A stretch of 40,406 nt of DNA from an uncultured Lachnospiraceae bacterium (lineage in GTDB: Bacteria > Bacillota > Clostridia > Lachnospirales > Lachnospiraceae), in NCBI GenBank assembly GCA_910577675.1, contig CAJTOR010000034.1, forward strand, positions 1 through 40,406, written 5' to 3'. Shown piece after piece: positions 30,342-38,821 of this stretch. The position numbers and the translations under genes were made by a program. Below the pieces are notes generated by a model that ran no database searches, was not told where the DNA came from, and saw only the letters and a program-made list of their open reading frames with translations. Each line of letters begins with the position of its first letter. Position 1 is the first letter of the stretch.

Positions 30342-32945
30342 ATGAGAAGGAAAAGAGCAAAGCTTATTGCGTTCTTCCTGGTGCTGTGCATGGCGATCCC
30401 GATGTTTGCGGGGCTTGCCGGGCTGCTGAGCGCGCAGGCGGCATCCGCCTCATTGAATGCGACAAGCAAAAAGATTTATCTCGGCACAACCTTCCAGATG
30501 TCCATTGAGAACGTGGATATGGATACGGTGAAATCCGTTACCTGGAAGGCAAACCGGTCGTCGATCGCAAAGGTTGACAAGAACGGTCTGGTTACGCCGG
30601 TAAAGGTGGGCACGACAACGATTAAGTGCACGCTCAAGTACAACAATGGAAAGTCGGAAGTACTTAGCTGTACGGTGATTGTGCGCAAGCGTGTTGAGGC
30701 GACCGCCGTGAAGATTACCAATGTTACGCCGGATGACGGCAATGCGAAGTCAATGTATGTTGGAAGTACATTTACGGTGAAAAAAACTGTGACCCCTTCT
30801 AATACGACGGACAGTGTCTTTTTCAGTTCGGATGACGAGAGCATTGCAACCATATCGACCAAGGGAGTAATCACTGCAAAAAGGGAGGGTGTTACGCTGA
30901 TCGAAGTTCGTTACGGCCAGAGCAAGACTGATTCGCTCAGGGTGGGAAACAAGGCGGCAGCAAAGTTCTATCTCCATGTTATCCCAAAGCCAACCCCGAC
31001 ACCGACCCCTTCGGCAACGCCGACCCCAAGCCCGACTCCATCGCAGGCTCCGGAACTTCCTACGGTGACTTCTGCGAAGATGGTTGGAAGCCAGGAGTTA
31101 CAGATTACATTCAGCCAGCCGGTAAGGAAGAGCAGTGTATTAAATGGCAGCAAGCTTGTGCCGAGCGCTGTAATGGTAGGCAGGGATGAAAAGGCGACCG
31201 ACTACGGCGCGCTGACAGCATCACTCTCAACGGATGCAAGGATTTTGACAATCCGCAGCGAGGGATCGTTCAGCGGGATTTATTCGGTTGTAGTGTCCGA
31301 CAAAGTGATAAGCAATATGGGGATTCCGTTTGCGCCATATGCGGATATTATGACATTAAAAGATACCACGGGACCGATTTATGTCGGCAGTTCGATTGGC
31401 TATAACGGTCTGGTATGTAATATTAATTTTGACGAGGCACTTGATATTTCCAATATGACAGTTGAGGGTGTTTCCGGGACGACGGACGCGATTTTAACCA
31501 GTTATCTGAAGGAGCCGCTCAACTATGTGTTAAGCAGCGACAAGCGTTCCCTCTCGATTGACCTGACCGGTTATACTACGGAGAGGAACCTTATGGTGAC
31601 GGTTGTTTTAAAAGGTATCCGCGACAGTGCGGGCAATACGACGAGCAGGCAGCTCCAGAGCGTCTATGTGCGCACGGATACTTCCACGAAACCGCTCGCT
31701 TCGATTATGAAGGTGGAGCGCATATCCCGCACGGAGATCGAGGCAACATTCAGCGCGGAGATTTCTTCCGGTGGTGTGGCACAGTTTGGTTCGTACACTT
31801 CCTACGGCGTGATTGACACTGAGAATCCTAAGCTTGTCCGCTATGAAATTCCATCGTCCTATCAGTCGATTACGGGAGTGCAGGTAGTTGTATTCCAGGC
31901 ATGGTATAATTACAATGCGACAACCGCAACGGTTCCTTCGGAATCCCGCCCGGTCAATTTCACGCTCGATACCACTCCGCCGCAGCTTCTTGCGCAGGAG
32001 ATGACGAACGCGGTTGTGGAGGGTCGGACGGTCTGCAAACTTATCCTGACTTATGATAAGGAAATACGTATTGCGACGACAACACAGCAGATTACCGCGC
32101 GCATCCGCAATACAAACGGGGATATTTCATCCGTTTCCCCGATCAGCACGACGGCGGAAGTAGAGAATACAATTGTTACATATATCTTTGATGAAACAGC
32201 AATGCTTGATAACGGGCAATTTACACTTACCCTTCCGGCGGGTATGGTGGCTGATAAATTGGAAAATTATTCCAAGACAGTGAATGTTACAATCAACAAG
32301 AACGGGACAACATCCACCAATGAGCTTCCTGCCCCGATTGCGGCGGTACAGGATGTGAATGACCGGAATAAGGTTACGGTGACCTTCTCAAACAAGATTG
32401 ATGCTGCCACTGCGGAGATGGTACAGAACTATTATATTGTGTACGGCATCTCCTCCCGGACACATCCGGTAGCGGCTTCCGTGGTGGAGAATAACGACCG
32501 CGGTGCAACCGTGGAACTGACGTTTAACAAGGGTGCATTCTCCGGCAATTATGATGCGAGCTACGAGCTTTTTGTCAGCGGTGTGAGGGGCTTTGGCGGA
32601 AGCTACCAGGCGATTACGGGCGCGAGCCTTGTGTTTGTCGCGGTTGAGAACACGCCGCCGAAGATTGCTTCAAACAGCACATTCAGCTATGGCACGATCA
32701 CGATGACAATGAGTGAGGAGGTTATGGGTACCATACGTGTCAGTGCGGTTGACACGGCGACGGGTATGACTTACCCTGGAACCGGGATTGCGAGCGGAAA
32801 GAATATTTATATTACCCTGGAAGGCGGTGTCCCGACTTCGCGGACAGTGCGCTTTACCATCCTTGAGAATAATATTACGGATTTGAGCGGGAACAAGGCT
32901 GATTTTAATTTGAACCAGCCGTATATCGCTAACGCTGTATATTAA
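30342..32945 (+). CDS. Secreted Ig-like (Big_2) multi-domain protein
   Basis: This 867-residue exported protein begins with a clear signal peptide (basic MRRKRAK, hydrophobic core, AQA near 31-33). Two bacterial Ig-like domains follow: ~36-116 (SKKIYLGTTFQMSI, VTWKANRSSIAKVDKNGLVTPVKVGTTTIKC) and ~117-213 (SMYVGSTFTVKKTVTPSN, ESIATISTKGVITAKREGVTLIEV). A Thr/Pro/Ser linker (~215-238) precedes further beta-sandwich modules with SbsA-like strands (VTSAKMVGSQELQITFSQPV, DTTPPQLLAQEM, NRNKVTVTFSNKID). No sortase motif or membrane anchor is visible. Such proteins are cell-surface adhesins or scaffolds; the ligand is unknown. It lies alone between its own promoter and terminator, where rpoB would be expected. 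Confidence 0.8.
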   Translation: MRRKRAKLIAFFLVLCMAIPMFAGLAGLLSAQAASASLNATSKKIYLGTTFQMSIENVDMDTVKSVTWKANRSSIAKVDKNGLVTPVKVGTTTIKCTLKYNNGKSEVLSCTVIVRKRVEATAVKITNVTPDDGNAKSMYVGSTFTVKKTVTPSNTTDSVFFSSDDESIATISTKGVITAKREGVTLIEVRYGQSKTDSLRVGNKAAAKFYLHVIPKPTPTPTPSATPTPSPTPSQAPELPTVTSAKMVGSQELQITFSQPVRKSSVLNGSKLVPSAVMVGRDEKATDYGALTASLSTDARILTIRSEGSFSGIYSVVVSDKVISNMGIPFAPYADIMTLKDTTGPIYVGSSIGYNGLVCNINFDEALDISNMTVEGVSGTTDAILTSYLKEPLNYVLSSDKRSLSIDLTGYTTERNLMVTVVLKGIRDSAGNTTSRQLQSVYVRTDTSTKPLASIMKVERISRTEIEATFSAEISSGGVAQFGSYTSYGVIDTENPKLVRYEIPSSYQSITGVQVVVFQAWYNYNATTATVPSESRPVNFTLDTTPPQLLAQEMTNAVVEGRTVCKLILTYDKEIRIATTTQQITARIRNTNGDISSVSPISTTAEVENTIVTYIFDETAMLDNGQFTLTLPAGMVADKLENYSKTVNVTINKNGTTSTNELPAPIAAVQDVNDRNKVTVTFSNKIDAATAEMVQNYYIVYGISSRTHPVAASVVENNDRGATVELTFNKGAFSGNYDASYELFVSGVRGFGGSYQAITGASLVFVAVENTPPKIASNSTFSYGTITMTMSEEVMGTIRVSAVDTATGMTYPGTGIASGKNIYITLEGGVPTSRTVRFTILENNITDLSGNKADFNLNQPYIANAVY

Positions 32946-32957
32946 TTATCTGCCAGT

Positions 32958-33003
32958 ATGGGCATCCACCTGGAAAGAATGGGGGATGCCCATTGATATT
33001 TTT
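32958..33003 (+). terminator. Intrinsic terminator of the Ig-like gene
   Basis: ATGGGCATCC (32958-32967) pairs with GGATGCCCAT (32984-32993), followed by TGATATTTTT. Confidence 0.75.
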
Positions 33004-33067
33004 GCCTGTTAAAACCCAAAATACGCGCAAAATTTACATACACACAGTGTATTTTTTGACCGGGCGC

Positions 33068-33096
33068 TTGAATTTGCATATAATCTGGTGTATAAT
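33068..33096 (+). promoter_or_regulatory. Sigma-A promoter of the VanZ-family operon
   Basis: TTGAAT at 33068-33073, a 17-base spacer and a perfect TATAAT at 33091-33096. It probably serves the three plus-strand genes 33148-36076 and perhaps purE. Confidence 0.75.
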
Positions 33097-33147
33097 GGGG
33101 AAAGTAAGGGATGTAACTTATGGGCAGGCAGATAGAAAGAGGTTTTT

Positions 33148-33636
33148 GTGAGAGGAAGAATATCCGGCTGGCAGCGTCTGGTAAGCCAGCTTGTTTTTAT
33201 CTTATATTTGGGGGTGCTGTTTTATTTCTTGTTTTTTTCGGAGCGCTATGGCAGAACGGATGTTTCGGATGAATATCATTATAACCTGGTATTATTCCGT
33301 GAAATAAAGCGTTTTTACCGCTACCGTGAAATCCTTGGCATGAAGAGTGTCATGATTAATCTGGCGGGGAATGTCGCTGCTTTTATGCCGTTTGGTTTTT
33401 TCCTGCCGGTTTTGTGGCCTAAAACGGGCAAGCTTTTGTCCGTCGCATTCTGGAGTTTTTCATTTAGTCTTGTGGTGGAAACCATACAGCTTGTTTACAA
33501 GGTGGGCACTTTCGATGTGGACGACCTGTTTTTAAACACACTCGGCGGGATTTTCGGGTATGTGCTGATGCGGCTTTTGTTTGCCTGGCTGCGCGCGGTT
33601 CGTTGCGCCCGAAGGGGCAGGAGGGCGCAGGGCTAA
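33148..33636 (+). CDS. VanZ-family membrane protein
   Basis: This 162-residue protein starts at GTG behind AAAGAGG. It has about four membrane helices. The VanZ-like marks are YHYNLVLFREIKRFYRYRE, the NLAGNVAAFMPFGFFLPVLWP motif and VVETIQLVYKVGTFDVDDLFLNTLGGIFGYVL. VanZ relatives are linked to low-level teicoplanin resistance and to surface lipids, but most are uncharacterised. The basic tail (RCARRGRRAQG) lies inside the cell. The DUF6142-type gene follows 33 bases on. Confidence 0.88.
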   Translation: MRGRISGWQRLVSQLVFILYLGVLFYFLFFSERYGRTDVSDEYHYNLVLFREIKRFYRYREILGMKSVMINLAGNVAAFMPFGFFLPVLWPKTGKLLSVAFWSFSFSLVVETIQLVYKVGTFDVDDLFLNTLGGIFGYVLMRLLFAWLRAVRCARRGRRAQG

Positions 33637-33669
33637 GACTGTGGGTTTTCAGAATTTTCGGGCAGTGGG

Positions 33670-33999
33670 ATGGAGGGAGAAGTGGGAAAAAAGAGCAGAT
33701 TAAAATTTCAGGGGAGAAAACATTCAAAAAAAGGGATTGCCGCGATGTTTTTAGCTCTGTTATCCTTTGCGGGGCTTTCTGCGGCATCCCTTATTTCCGC
33801 TTCCGCAAAGGGGGAGGCTGGGATTGTTGTCGGATACCTGGGGCTTGCCTGCCTTGTGGTGGCGGTGGCTGGTTTTGTGCTTGGCATTGTCAGCCTGCGC
33901 GAACCGGATATATTGTATTTTCAGCCCGTGTTCGGTGTGGCGGTAAACGCGCTTATTATGGTGGCGCTGATATCATTGTACCTGACGGGGATGATGTGA
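33670..33999 (+). CDS. DUF6142-type small membrane protein
   Basis: This 109-residue protein has a basic start and about three membrane helices: KKGIAAMFLALLSFAGLSAASLI, GIVVGYLGLACLVVAVAGFVLGIVSL and FGVAVNALIMVALISLYLTGMM. The KHSKKGI.. opening and short hydrophobic triple match the DUF6142 family found mainly in Lachnospiraceae, of unknown function. It sits directly before the M29-type peptidase gene. A GTG and an ATG start lie 8 and 11 bases past its stop. Confidence 0.75.
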   Translation: MEGEVGKKSRLKFQGRKHSKKGIAAMFLALLSFAGLSAASLISASAKGEAGIVVGYLGLACLVVAVAGFVLGIVSLREPDILYFQPVFGVAVNALIMVALISLYLTGMM

Positions 34000-34009
34000 G
34001 GGGGATGTG

Positions 34010-36076
34010 ATGGAAATCGGGATTCTTCATGAGGAGAATGAGAAAGTCCGGGAGCGGTATATGCTTGCGAAGGAACGCATTGCCGCTTTTCGGGAGGAGA
34101 AAAATCTTGGTGGGGCGCTGCGGGACTATTTTGTAACGCTGGCGGATTTTATTGCGCTGCTTACCGATGTGACAGATAAGGTCTTTAGCGGTGCGCTCTA
34201 TACGATGGAGCTTTCTTTGCTGCAGGAATTAAACCATGCACTATATAAGGATCTGCTTGCGGAAAACTACGGTCATTGTTTTGGCAATCCATCCTATGCG
34301 GCAGCGCAGTTGGGGGAGGAATACGGACAACTTCTCTCGGTGGTCTACTCCGAAATCCACAGTCTTACAGCCTGCGCGTTTGAGGGGCGGCTTTTTGGGC
34401 TGACTTGTGGGATGGAGCTTTTGATTGGGCTTTACAATTGTTTTGAGGTGGAGGGTCAATATACGGGGCGGGAAATTAAGGAGGCGCTATATTATTATCT
34501 GCACGATTACCAGGAGGAGTTTTTTAGGGTGCGCGCCCGGGAAAAATATGATCCGTCATGGGCTTTTGCAAGGGATATTATTATGGGCAGGAACCTTAAT
34601 GACCTGCGCTATCTGTATTTTTATGGGGAGTATATTTCGGAGAATGATTTAAAGCTTGCTGGATACATAAACTCCCTGCCGGAGGAAGTGGTGGAGCGGA
34701 TGGCGTTTACTTATACCGACGGCTATATCCGCGGGTTTTCGGTTATGGGGGCGGATTTTTCGGTCAAAAGTATCGTCAATATCCGCTTTGTAATCGGGTT
34801 TGAACGCATGATTCGAAAGGCGGTTGGGACATTTGAGAGGATGGGCAAAAAGGTGACCATCCACCGCGCTGCCATGAATCTTACTGCGCGCAGTTACGGC
34901 CACAGGGATGGTTTCTTTGCGACAAGTGTAAACAGGCAATACGAGTACGATCATAAAAACGATATGGCGCTCTGCTATGACCGCAGGATGCAGAAGGCGG
35001 CACTCGCTGCGGCGAAGGCAGTTTTTGACGATTATCGAGGGCAGTGCGCGGCATTTGCGGGACCGGCGGTGCTGGAGGTTTTCGGGCAGGTAGATTTTTC
35101 ACCGGTCAATAAAAAAGAGGCGGTGCAAAAGGATGAAAAGGCGACGGAGTGCATGCTGCAGGGCAGCAGGGAACTTGGGATTTTGATGGAGGACTATATA
35201 AAATCGGAGGAAACTTCCTACACGATCATCGCGTTCCCACTGCCGTCAATCGGGGAGAAGTTCGAGGAAATTTTCCTCGAAACAATCAGGCTTAACACCC
35301 TTGATAACGATGTTTACAAGAAGATGCAACAGGTATTAATCGATGTGCTTGATACCGGGGAACAGGTTCTTGTGCGCGGGAGCGGCGGCAACCGCACAAA
35401 TCTGGTTGTCCGCCTGCATAAGCTTTCTGAACCGGAAAGCCAGACTAATTTTGAGAATTGCACTGCCGATGTCAATATTCCGGTGGGTGAAGTTTTTACT
35501 TCGCCGGTGCTTGCTGGGACAAACGGTGTGTTGCATGTGGGGCGCGTGTTCCTTAACGGCTTGGAGTACCGGGAGCTGGAATTTAGTTTTGCCGACGGTA
35601 TGGTCAAAGATTATAAATGTGCTAATTTTGATGATCCGGAGGAGAGCCGCAGATATATTTTCGATAATATCCTGCATGGACATGAAACGCTGCCGATTGG
35701 GGAATTTGCAATTGGGACAAACCGGATTGCCTACGAGATGGGGCGCAAATATGGGATTCAGGCAAAATTGCCCATCCTGATTGCAGAGAAAACAGGACCT
35801 CATTTTGCGCTGGGGGATACATGCTATAAAAGAAGCGAGGATCATGCAGTGTTCAACCCGGATGGGAAGGAGATTATCGCGCGCGACAATGAGGTTTCAC
35901 TGCTGCGCAAGACCGAACCGGAAAAAGCGTATATGAATTGCCATACCGATATCACGCTCCCGTATGACGAGCTGGCAGAGATTTCGGTAATCAGGGCGGA
36001 CGGGACGAAAGTGATTCTGATGGAGAACGGGGAGTTTGTGCTTGCAGGAGCCGAGGGGCTGAATATAAAAGAGTAA
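34010..36076 (+). CDS. M29-type metallo-aminopeptidase with long N-terminal extension
   Basis: This 688-residue protein carries a C-terminal domain of the AmpS/AmpT (M29) aminopeptidase family, which removes N-terminal amino acids using two metals. All six expected metal or catalytic ligands appear in order: E494 (GEVFTSP), E565 (GEFAIGTN), H598 (PHFALGD), Y606, and H645 with D647 (CHTD). The first ~300 residues (YMLAKERIAAFREEKNLGGALRDYFVT, YYYLHDYQEEFFRVR) are a helical extension not found in AmpS, which is about 410 residues long. Cytoplasmic; no signal peptide. ATG 34010 follows GGGGG; a GTG at 34007 is in frame. It is transcribed with the VanZ-family and DUF6142-type genes. Activity rests on intact ligands and is not proven. 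Confidence 0.8.
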   Translation: MEIGILHEENEKVRERYMLAKERIAAFREEKNLGGALRDYFVTLADFIALLTDVTDKVFSGALYTMELSLLQELNHALYKDLLAENYGHCFGNPSYAAAQLGEEYGQLLSVVYSEIHSLTACAFEGRLFGLTCGMELLIGLYNCFEVEGQYTGREIKEALYYYLHDYQEEFFRVRAREKYDPSWAFARDIIMGRNLNDLRYLYFYGEYISENDLKLAGYINSLPEEVVERMAFTYTDGYIRGFSVMGADFSVKSIVNIRFVIGFERMIRKAVGTFERMGKKVTIHRAAMNLTARSYGHRDGFFATSVNRQYEYDHKNDMALCYDRRMQKAALAAAKAVFDDYRGQCAAFAGPAVLEVFGQVDFSPVNKKEAVQKDEKATECMLQGSRELGILMEDYIKSEETSYTIIAFPLPSIGEKFEEIFLETIRLNTLDNDVYKKMQQVLIDVLDTGEQVLVRGSGGNRTNLVVRLHKLSEPESQTNFENCTADVNIPVGEVFTSPVLAGTNGVLHVGRVFLNGLEYRELEFSFADGMVKDYKCANFDDPEESRRYIFDNILHGHETLPIGEFAIGTNRIAYEMGRKYGIQAKLPILIAEKTGPHFALGDTCYKRSEDHAVFNPDGKEIIARDNEVSLLRKTEPEKAYMNCHTDITLPYDELAEISVIRADGTKVILMENGEFVLAGAEGLNIKE

Positions 36077-36127
36077 TCCTGGGACGCGGGCGGATTAAAT
36101 AAAGATAAGAAAAATGGAGGATGAAAC

Positions 36128-36634
36128 ATGGCGAAAGTAGGTATTGTGATGGGGAGTGATTCCGATCTGCCAGTGATGAGCAAGGCAGCGGAGATTTTGG
36201 AAAAATTTGGAATTGACTATGAAATAACGGTGATATCGGCTCACCGCATGCCGGATATTTTCTTTGATTATGCAAAGAGTGCGGAAGAAAAGGGATTTAA
36301 GGTGATTATTGCTGGAGCGGGTGGCGCTGCGCATCTGCCAGGGATGGCGGCAGCGATTTTCCCGATGCCGGTGATTGGTGTGCCGATCCACACTAAGACA
36401 CTTTCGGGTGTGGATTCACTCTACTCGATCGTACAGATGCCGTCCGGCATCCCGGTTGCAACAGTCGCGATAGATGGCGCGGCAAATGCCGGTATCCTTG
36501 CGGCAAAGATTCTTTCAACTTCGGATAGCGCGCTGCTTGAGAAGCTTAAAGCTTACAAGGAAGAGCTGAAGGAGGGGGTTGTGGCAAAGAAGGAAAAATT
36601 GGAGCGGGTTGGGTTTAGGGAGTATAATAAGTAG
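36128..36634 (+). CDS. purE: N5-CAIR mutase (class I PurE)
   Basis: This 168-residue enzyme of purine synthesis moves the carboxylate of N5-CAIR to C4, making CAIR with PurK as partner. The class I pattern is complete: VGIVMGSDSDLPVM (substrate loop), YEITVISAHRMPDIF with the catalytic His, IIAGAGGAAHLPGMAA and GVPIHTKTLSGVDSLYSIVQMPSGIPVATVAI. purK is not seen nearby. It follows the M29 gene by 51 bases with a GGAGG site and may share its transcript. A terminator follows. Confidence 0.96.
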   Translation: MAKVGIVMGSDSDLPVMSKAAEILEKFGIDYEITVISAHRMPDIFFDYAKSAEEKGFKVIIAGAGGAAHLPGMAAAIFPMPVIGVPIHTKTLSGVDSLYSIVQMPSGIPVATVAIDGAANAGILAAKILSTSDSALLEKLKAYKEELKEGVVAKKEKLERVGFREYNK

Positions 36635-36704
36635 GATGTCTTGTTTTGCGGGTGGGTGGGAGCACACCTGGCGGGCGGAATAAAATAAATATGAAAATGA
36701 TTCG

Positions 36705-36753
36705 GGGACAAATGCAGGAATTGGGTTTTGCTGCATTTGTCCCTTAATTTTAT
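36705..36753 (+). terminator. Intrinsic terminator after purE
   Basis: GGGACAAATGCAG (36705-36717) pairs with CTGCATTTGTCCC (36731-36743), followed by TTAATTTTATTTT. Confidence 0.8.
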
Positions 36754-36807
36754 TTTGTTCTGTTAGAGTATAAAATTTTTGGGCATGGATGATAGCTTCT
36801 TTTTGTA

Positions 36808-36834
36808 ACCCTTTTTGCTCGTGTTCATATTATG
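36808..36834 (+). promoter_or_regulatory. Candidate sporulation sigma promoter of cotJABC
   Basis: AC, 16 bases and CATATTATG resemble the sigma-K pattern (AC-N16-CATANNNTA) except for the last base, and partly the sigma-E -10. cotJ in Bacillus is a mother-cell operon, which fits. No sigma-A promoter is apparent here. Confidence 0.3.
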
Positions 36835-36927
36835 TAATGAACCAAGGAAGAGCGTCAGGAGGCGCTTTGTGTGGTGCGCATCCGGCGATTTTTGGCAAGG
36901 GCATACCACGCAGGAAAGAGGGAGATT

Positions 36928-37533
36928 ATGTATCGGAATAATTTCAGACCGCCACAGATGGGTCAGCCGCGGTCGAATATGAATTTTGCGAACAGGGGTT
37001 GTGGTATGCAAAGGCCATGCCCGGCTCAGGGGAATGAATGTTGCGAGTCCGCACCATGTTGTGTGCAGCCAAGAGGCGGCTGTGATGAACCGGGCAGGAG
37101 CGAATGCTGTGAACCTGCACCATGCTGTGAACCGCAGTGCTGTGAGTCCGAGCGGAGGAATGAATGCTGCACATCTGCACCGTGCTGTGAACCACAGTGC
37201 TGTGAGTCCGAACGGAGGAATGAATGCTGCACATCTGCGCCGTGCTGTGAACCACAGTGCTGTGAGTCCGAGCGGAGGAATGAATGCTGCACATCTGCGC
37301 CGTGCTGTGTACGGCCTGTGCCGCTTCCGGCACCCGACTGTGGGTGCAGGGACGAGGAACTGGATGAAGGCTGCTTCCCGTCAAAACATGATCCGGTTTC
37401 AGGCATGGCTCTTGCGATGGCATATGTGCCATGGCAGGACTATAGAAATGTCTGCTCCGAAGAAGAGGCCTGGTGCAGGGGTACGATTTTTGCACAGTTA
37501 GACCTTGATTTTATGGCAAGGAGGTGCAATTAA
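36928..37533 (+). CDS. cotJA: CotJA-type spore coat protein with cysteine-rich repeat insert
   Basis: This 201-residue protein ends in a CotJA domain (GMALAMAYVPWQDYRNV, GTIFAQLDLDFM), which normally fills a protein of about 80-100 residues. Here it is preceded by ~110 residues rich in paired cysteines: units of ECCTSAPCCEPQCCESERRN, three close copies and two diverged ones, encoded by 60-bp DNA repeats. Paired cysteines point to disulfide cross-linking in the spore coat or to metal binding. The N-terminus (NNFRPPQMGQPRSNMNF) resembles coat-protein starts. GAGGGAG precedes ATG 36928. cotJB begins one base after its stop. Confidence 0.85.
   Translation: MYRNNFRPPQMGQPRSNMNFANRGCGMQRPCPAQGNECCESAPCCVQPRGGCDEPGRSECCEPAPCCEPQCCESERRNECCTSAPCCEPQCCESERRNECCTSAPCCEPQCCESERRNECCTSAPCCVRPVPLPAPDCGCRDEELDEGCFPSKHDPVSGMALAMAYVPWQDYRNVCSEEEAWCRGTIFAQLDLDFMARRCN
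37021..37308 (+). repeat. 60-bp tandem repeats inside cotJA
   Basis: Three near-identical in-frame 60-bp units lie in register at 37141-37200, 37201-37260 and 37261-37308 (the last partial), with diverged relatives from 37021. Each adds one 20-residue cysteine-rich unit, so copy number could change by slippage without a frameshift. Confidence 0.9.
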
Positions 37534-37534
37534 A

Positions 37535-37795
37535 ATGGGTGAGATAAGCAGGCAGGAATTGTTGAACCATATCGGTAAAATCAGCTTTTCCATGGACGAT
37601 CTGAGGATTTTTCTGGATACGCACCCGAATTGCAGCGAGGCGCTTGTGCGCTTTAATGAGCTCGCAAAAAAGCGCGACGAGCATATCCACAAATTTGAAA
37701 AACTCTACGGCCCGATGGATTTTTACAATAATAATGTTTGCGACGAGCACTGGAGATGGGTTGATGCTCCGTGGCCGTGGGAAGGAGAGTGCTAG
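37535..37795 (+). CDS. cotJB: Spore coat protein CotJB
   Basis: This 86-residue protein matches CotJB along its length: ISRQELLNHIGKISFSMDDLRIFLDTHPNCSEALVRFNEL, then FEKLYGPMDFYNNN and WRWVDAPWPWEGEC with its tryptophan/proline end. It needs CotJA and CotJC for assembly in the spore coat. AAGGAGG lies inside the last codons of cotJA and ATG 37535 follows that stop by one base, so translation is coupled. Confidence 0.93.
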   Translation: MGEISRQELLNHIGKISFSMDDLRIFLDTHPNCSEALVRFNELAKKRDEHIHKFEKLYGPMDFYNNNVCDEHWRWVDAPWPWEGEC

Positions 37796-37797
37796 TT

Positions 37798-38373
37798 ATG
37801 TGGAGCTATGAAAGAAGATTGCAGTACCCGGTAAATATCAAGCAGACGAACCCGGAGCTGGCTATGGTGATTATAAGCCAGTTCGGTGGACCGGACGGTG
37901 AACTTGCCGCTTCCATGCGCTACCTTTCCCAGCGCTATGCAATGAAAAACCGTCAGGTAGCAGGTGTATTGACCGATATCGGCACGGAGGAGCTTGCGCA
38001 TATGGAAATTGTATCCGCGATTGTGCACCAGCTTACCTGTAACCTGACACCGGAGCAAATTGAGGGCACCCCGTTTGCAAACTACTATGTGGATCACACG
38101 CTCGGTATCTGGCCGCAGGCAGCATCCGGCGCGCCGTGGACATCAGCTTATTTCCAGTCGAAGGGCGACCCGATCACGGATATCCATGAGGATATGGCAG
38201 CAGAGCAGAAAGCACGCACCACCTATGATAATATTCTAAGGCTGGTGCATGACCATGATATCTGCGACCCGATCCGCTTTTTGAGGGAGCGAGAGATTGT
38301 GCATTACCAGAGGTTCGGTGAAGCAAATCGGGAAGATTGTAGTAAATCAGAACACGCACAACATAATCACTAA
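37798..38373 (+). CDS. cotJC: Spore coat protein CotJC (manganese-catalase family), altered C-terminus
   Basis: This 191-residue ferritin-like protein belongs to the Mn-catalase/CotJC family. It opens MWSYERRLQYPVNIKQTNPELA and carries the di-manganese helix motifs GELAASMRYLSQRY, IGTEELAHMEIV, DMAAEQKARTTYDNIL and REREIVHYQRFGEA. GAAGGAGAG precedes the ATG. After RFGEA (near 38325) the last 15 residues (NREDCSKSEHAQHNH) do not resemble the usual CotJC tail. The base composition then becomes AT-rich and leads into an accessory region. An inserted element may have replaced the 3' end. The core ligand helices are intact. Confidence 0.85.
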   Translation: MWSYERRLQYPVNIKQTNPELAMVIISQFGGPDGELAASMRYLSQRYAMKNRQVAGVLTDIGTEELAHMEIVSAIVHQLTCNLTPEQIEGTPFANYYVDHTLGIWPQAASGAPWTSAYFQSKGDPITDIHEDMAAEQKARTTYDNILRLVHDHDICDPIRFLREREIVHYQRFGEANREDCSKSEHAQHNH

Positions 38374-38521
38374 GACGCATACCCACACGAACCTCAAAGC
38401 TGTGGACTTCGGCTTTTGCACAAAAAGAAAGGACAAGCCTATAGTACCAGTATTCAGAGTAGAAAAAGGGACAGCTTCGGGAAATGGAAGGGAAAAGAGG
38501 TTGATACAACATAGATATTCA

Positions 38522-38640
38522 TTTATGCCTTAATTACCCTTTATCAACGGCAGACAGCCAAGTCAAGGATTTACCGCTTTAGCGGCGTTTACGTCCTTGA
38601 TTTGGCTGTTTGGCGTTGATAGTCTGGGAAAGGCATAAAG
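38522..38640. repeat. ~118-bp imperfect palindrome at the accessory boundary
   Basis: A 28-base arm (38542-38569, TATCAACG..) pairs with 38594-38621 (..CGTTGATA) with one mismatch and wobbles, around an inner CCGCTTTAGCGG hairpin. An outer pair, TTTATGCC with GGCATAAAG, extends the symmetry. The gap 38374-38752 holds this palindrome and no convincing gene. It may be an element end, a transfer-origin-like structure or a strong terminator. Confidence 0.75.
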
Positions 38641-38752
38641 AAGAATTTACCGGGCTTGTGTTTTTGCCTGCTGAAGATATGGAGTAATATTTATATTTTC
38701 TTTTTGCATTTTCATTAACCTTAACAAACCTTAACACATTTCTAAAAAACTA

Positions 38753-38781
38753 TTGACAATCAAAAGAAAGTTCCTTATAAT
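38753..38781 (+). promoter_or_regulatory. Sigma-A promoter of the MATE transporter gene
   Basis: Consensus TTGACA at 38753-38758, a 17-base spacer and TATAAT at 38776-38781. TTAACAAACCTTAACA direct repeats lie just upstream. Confidence 0.85.
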
Positions 38782-38821
38782 ATCTTTTTGTAAAATTTTG
38801 AGTGGACTTTTCCGGATTGAT

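Noticed and set aside
36986..37501. Histidine-rich 171-residue frame inside cotJA
   Set aside because: It is the +1 reading of the 60-bp repeats. The cotJA frame has the known C-terminal domain and operon spacing.
38297..38533. 78-residue open frame past cotJC
   Set aside because: It overlaps the cotJC end in another frame, shows no family pattern, and lacks a ribosome site.
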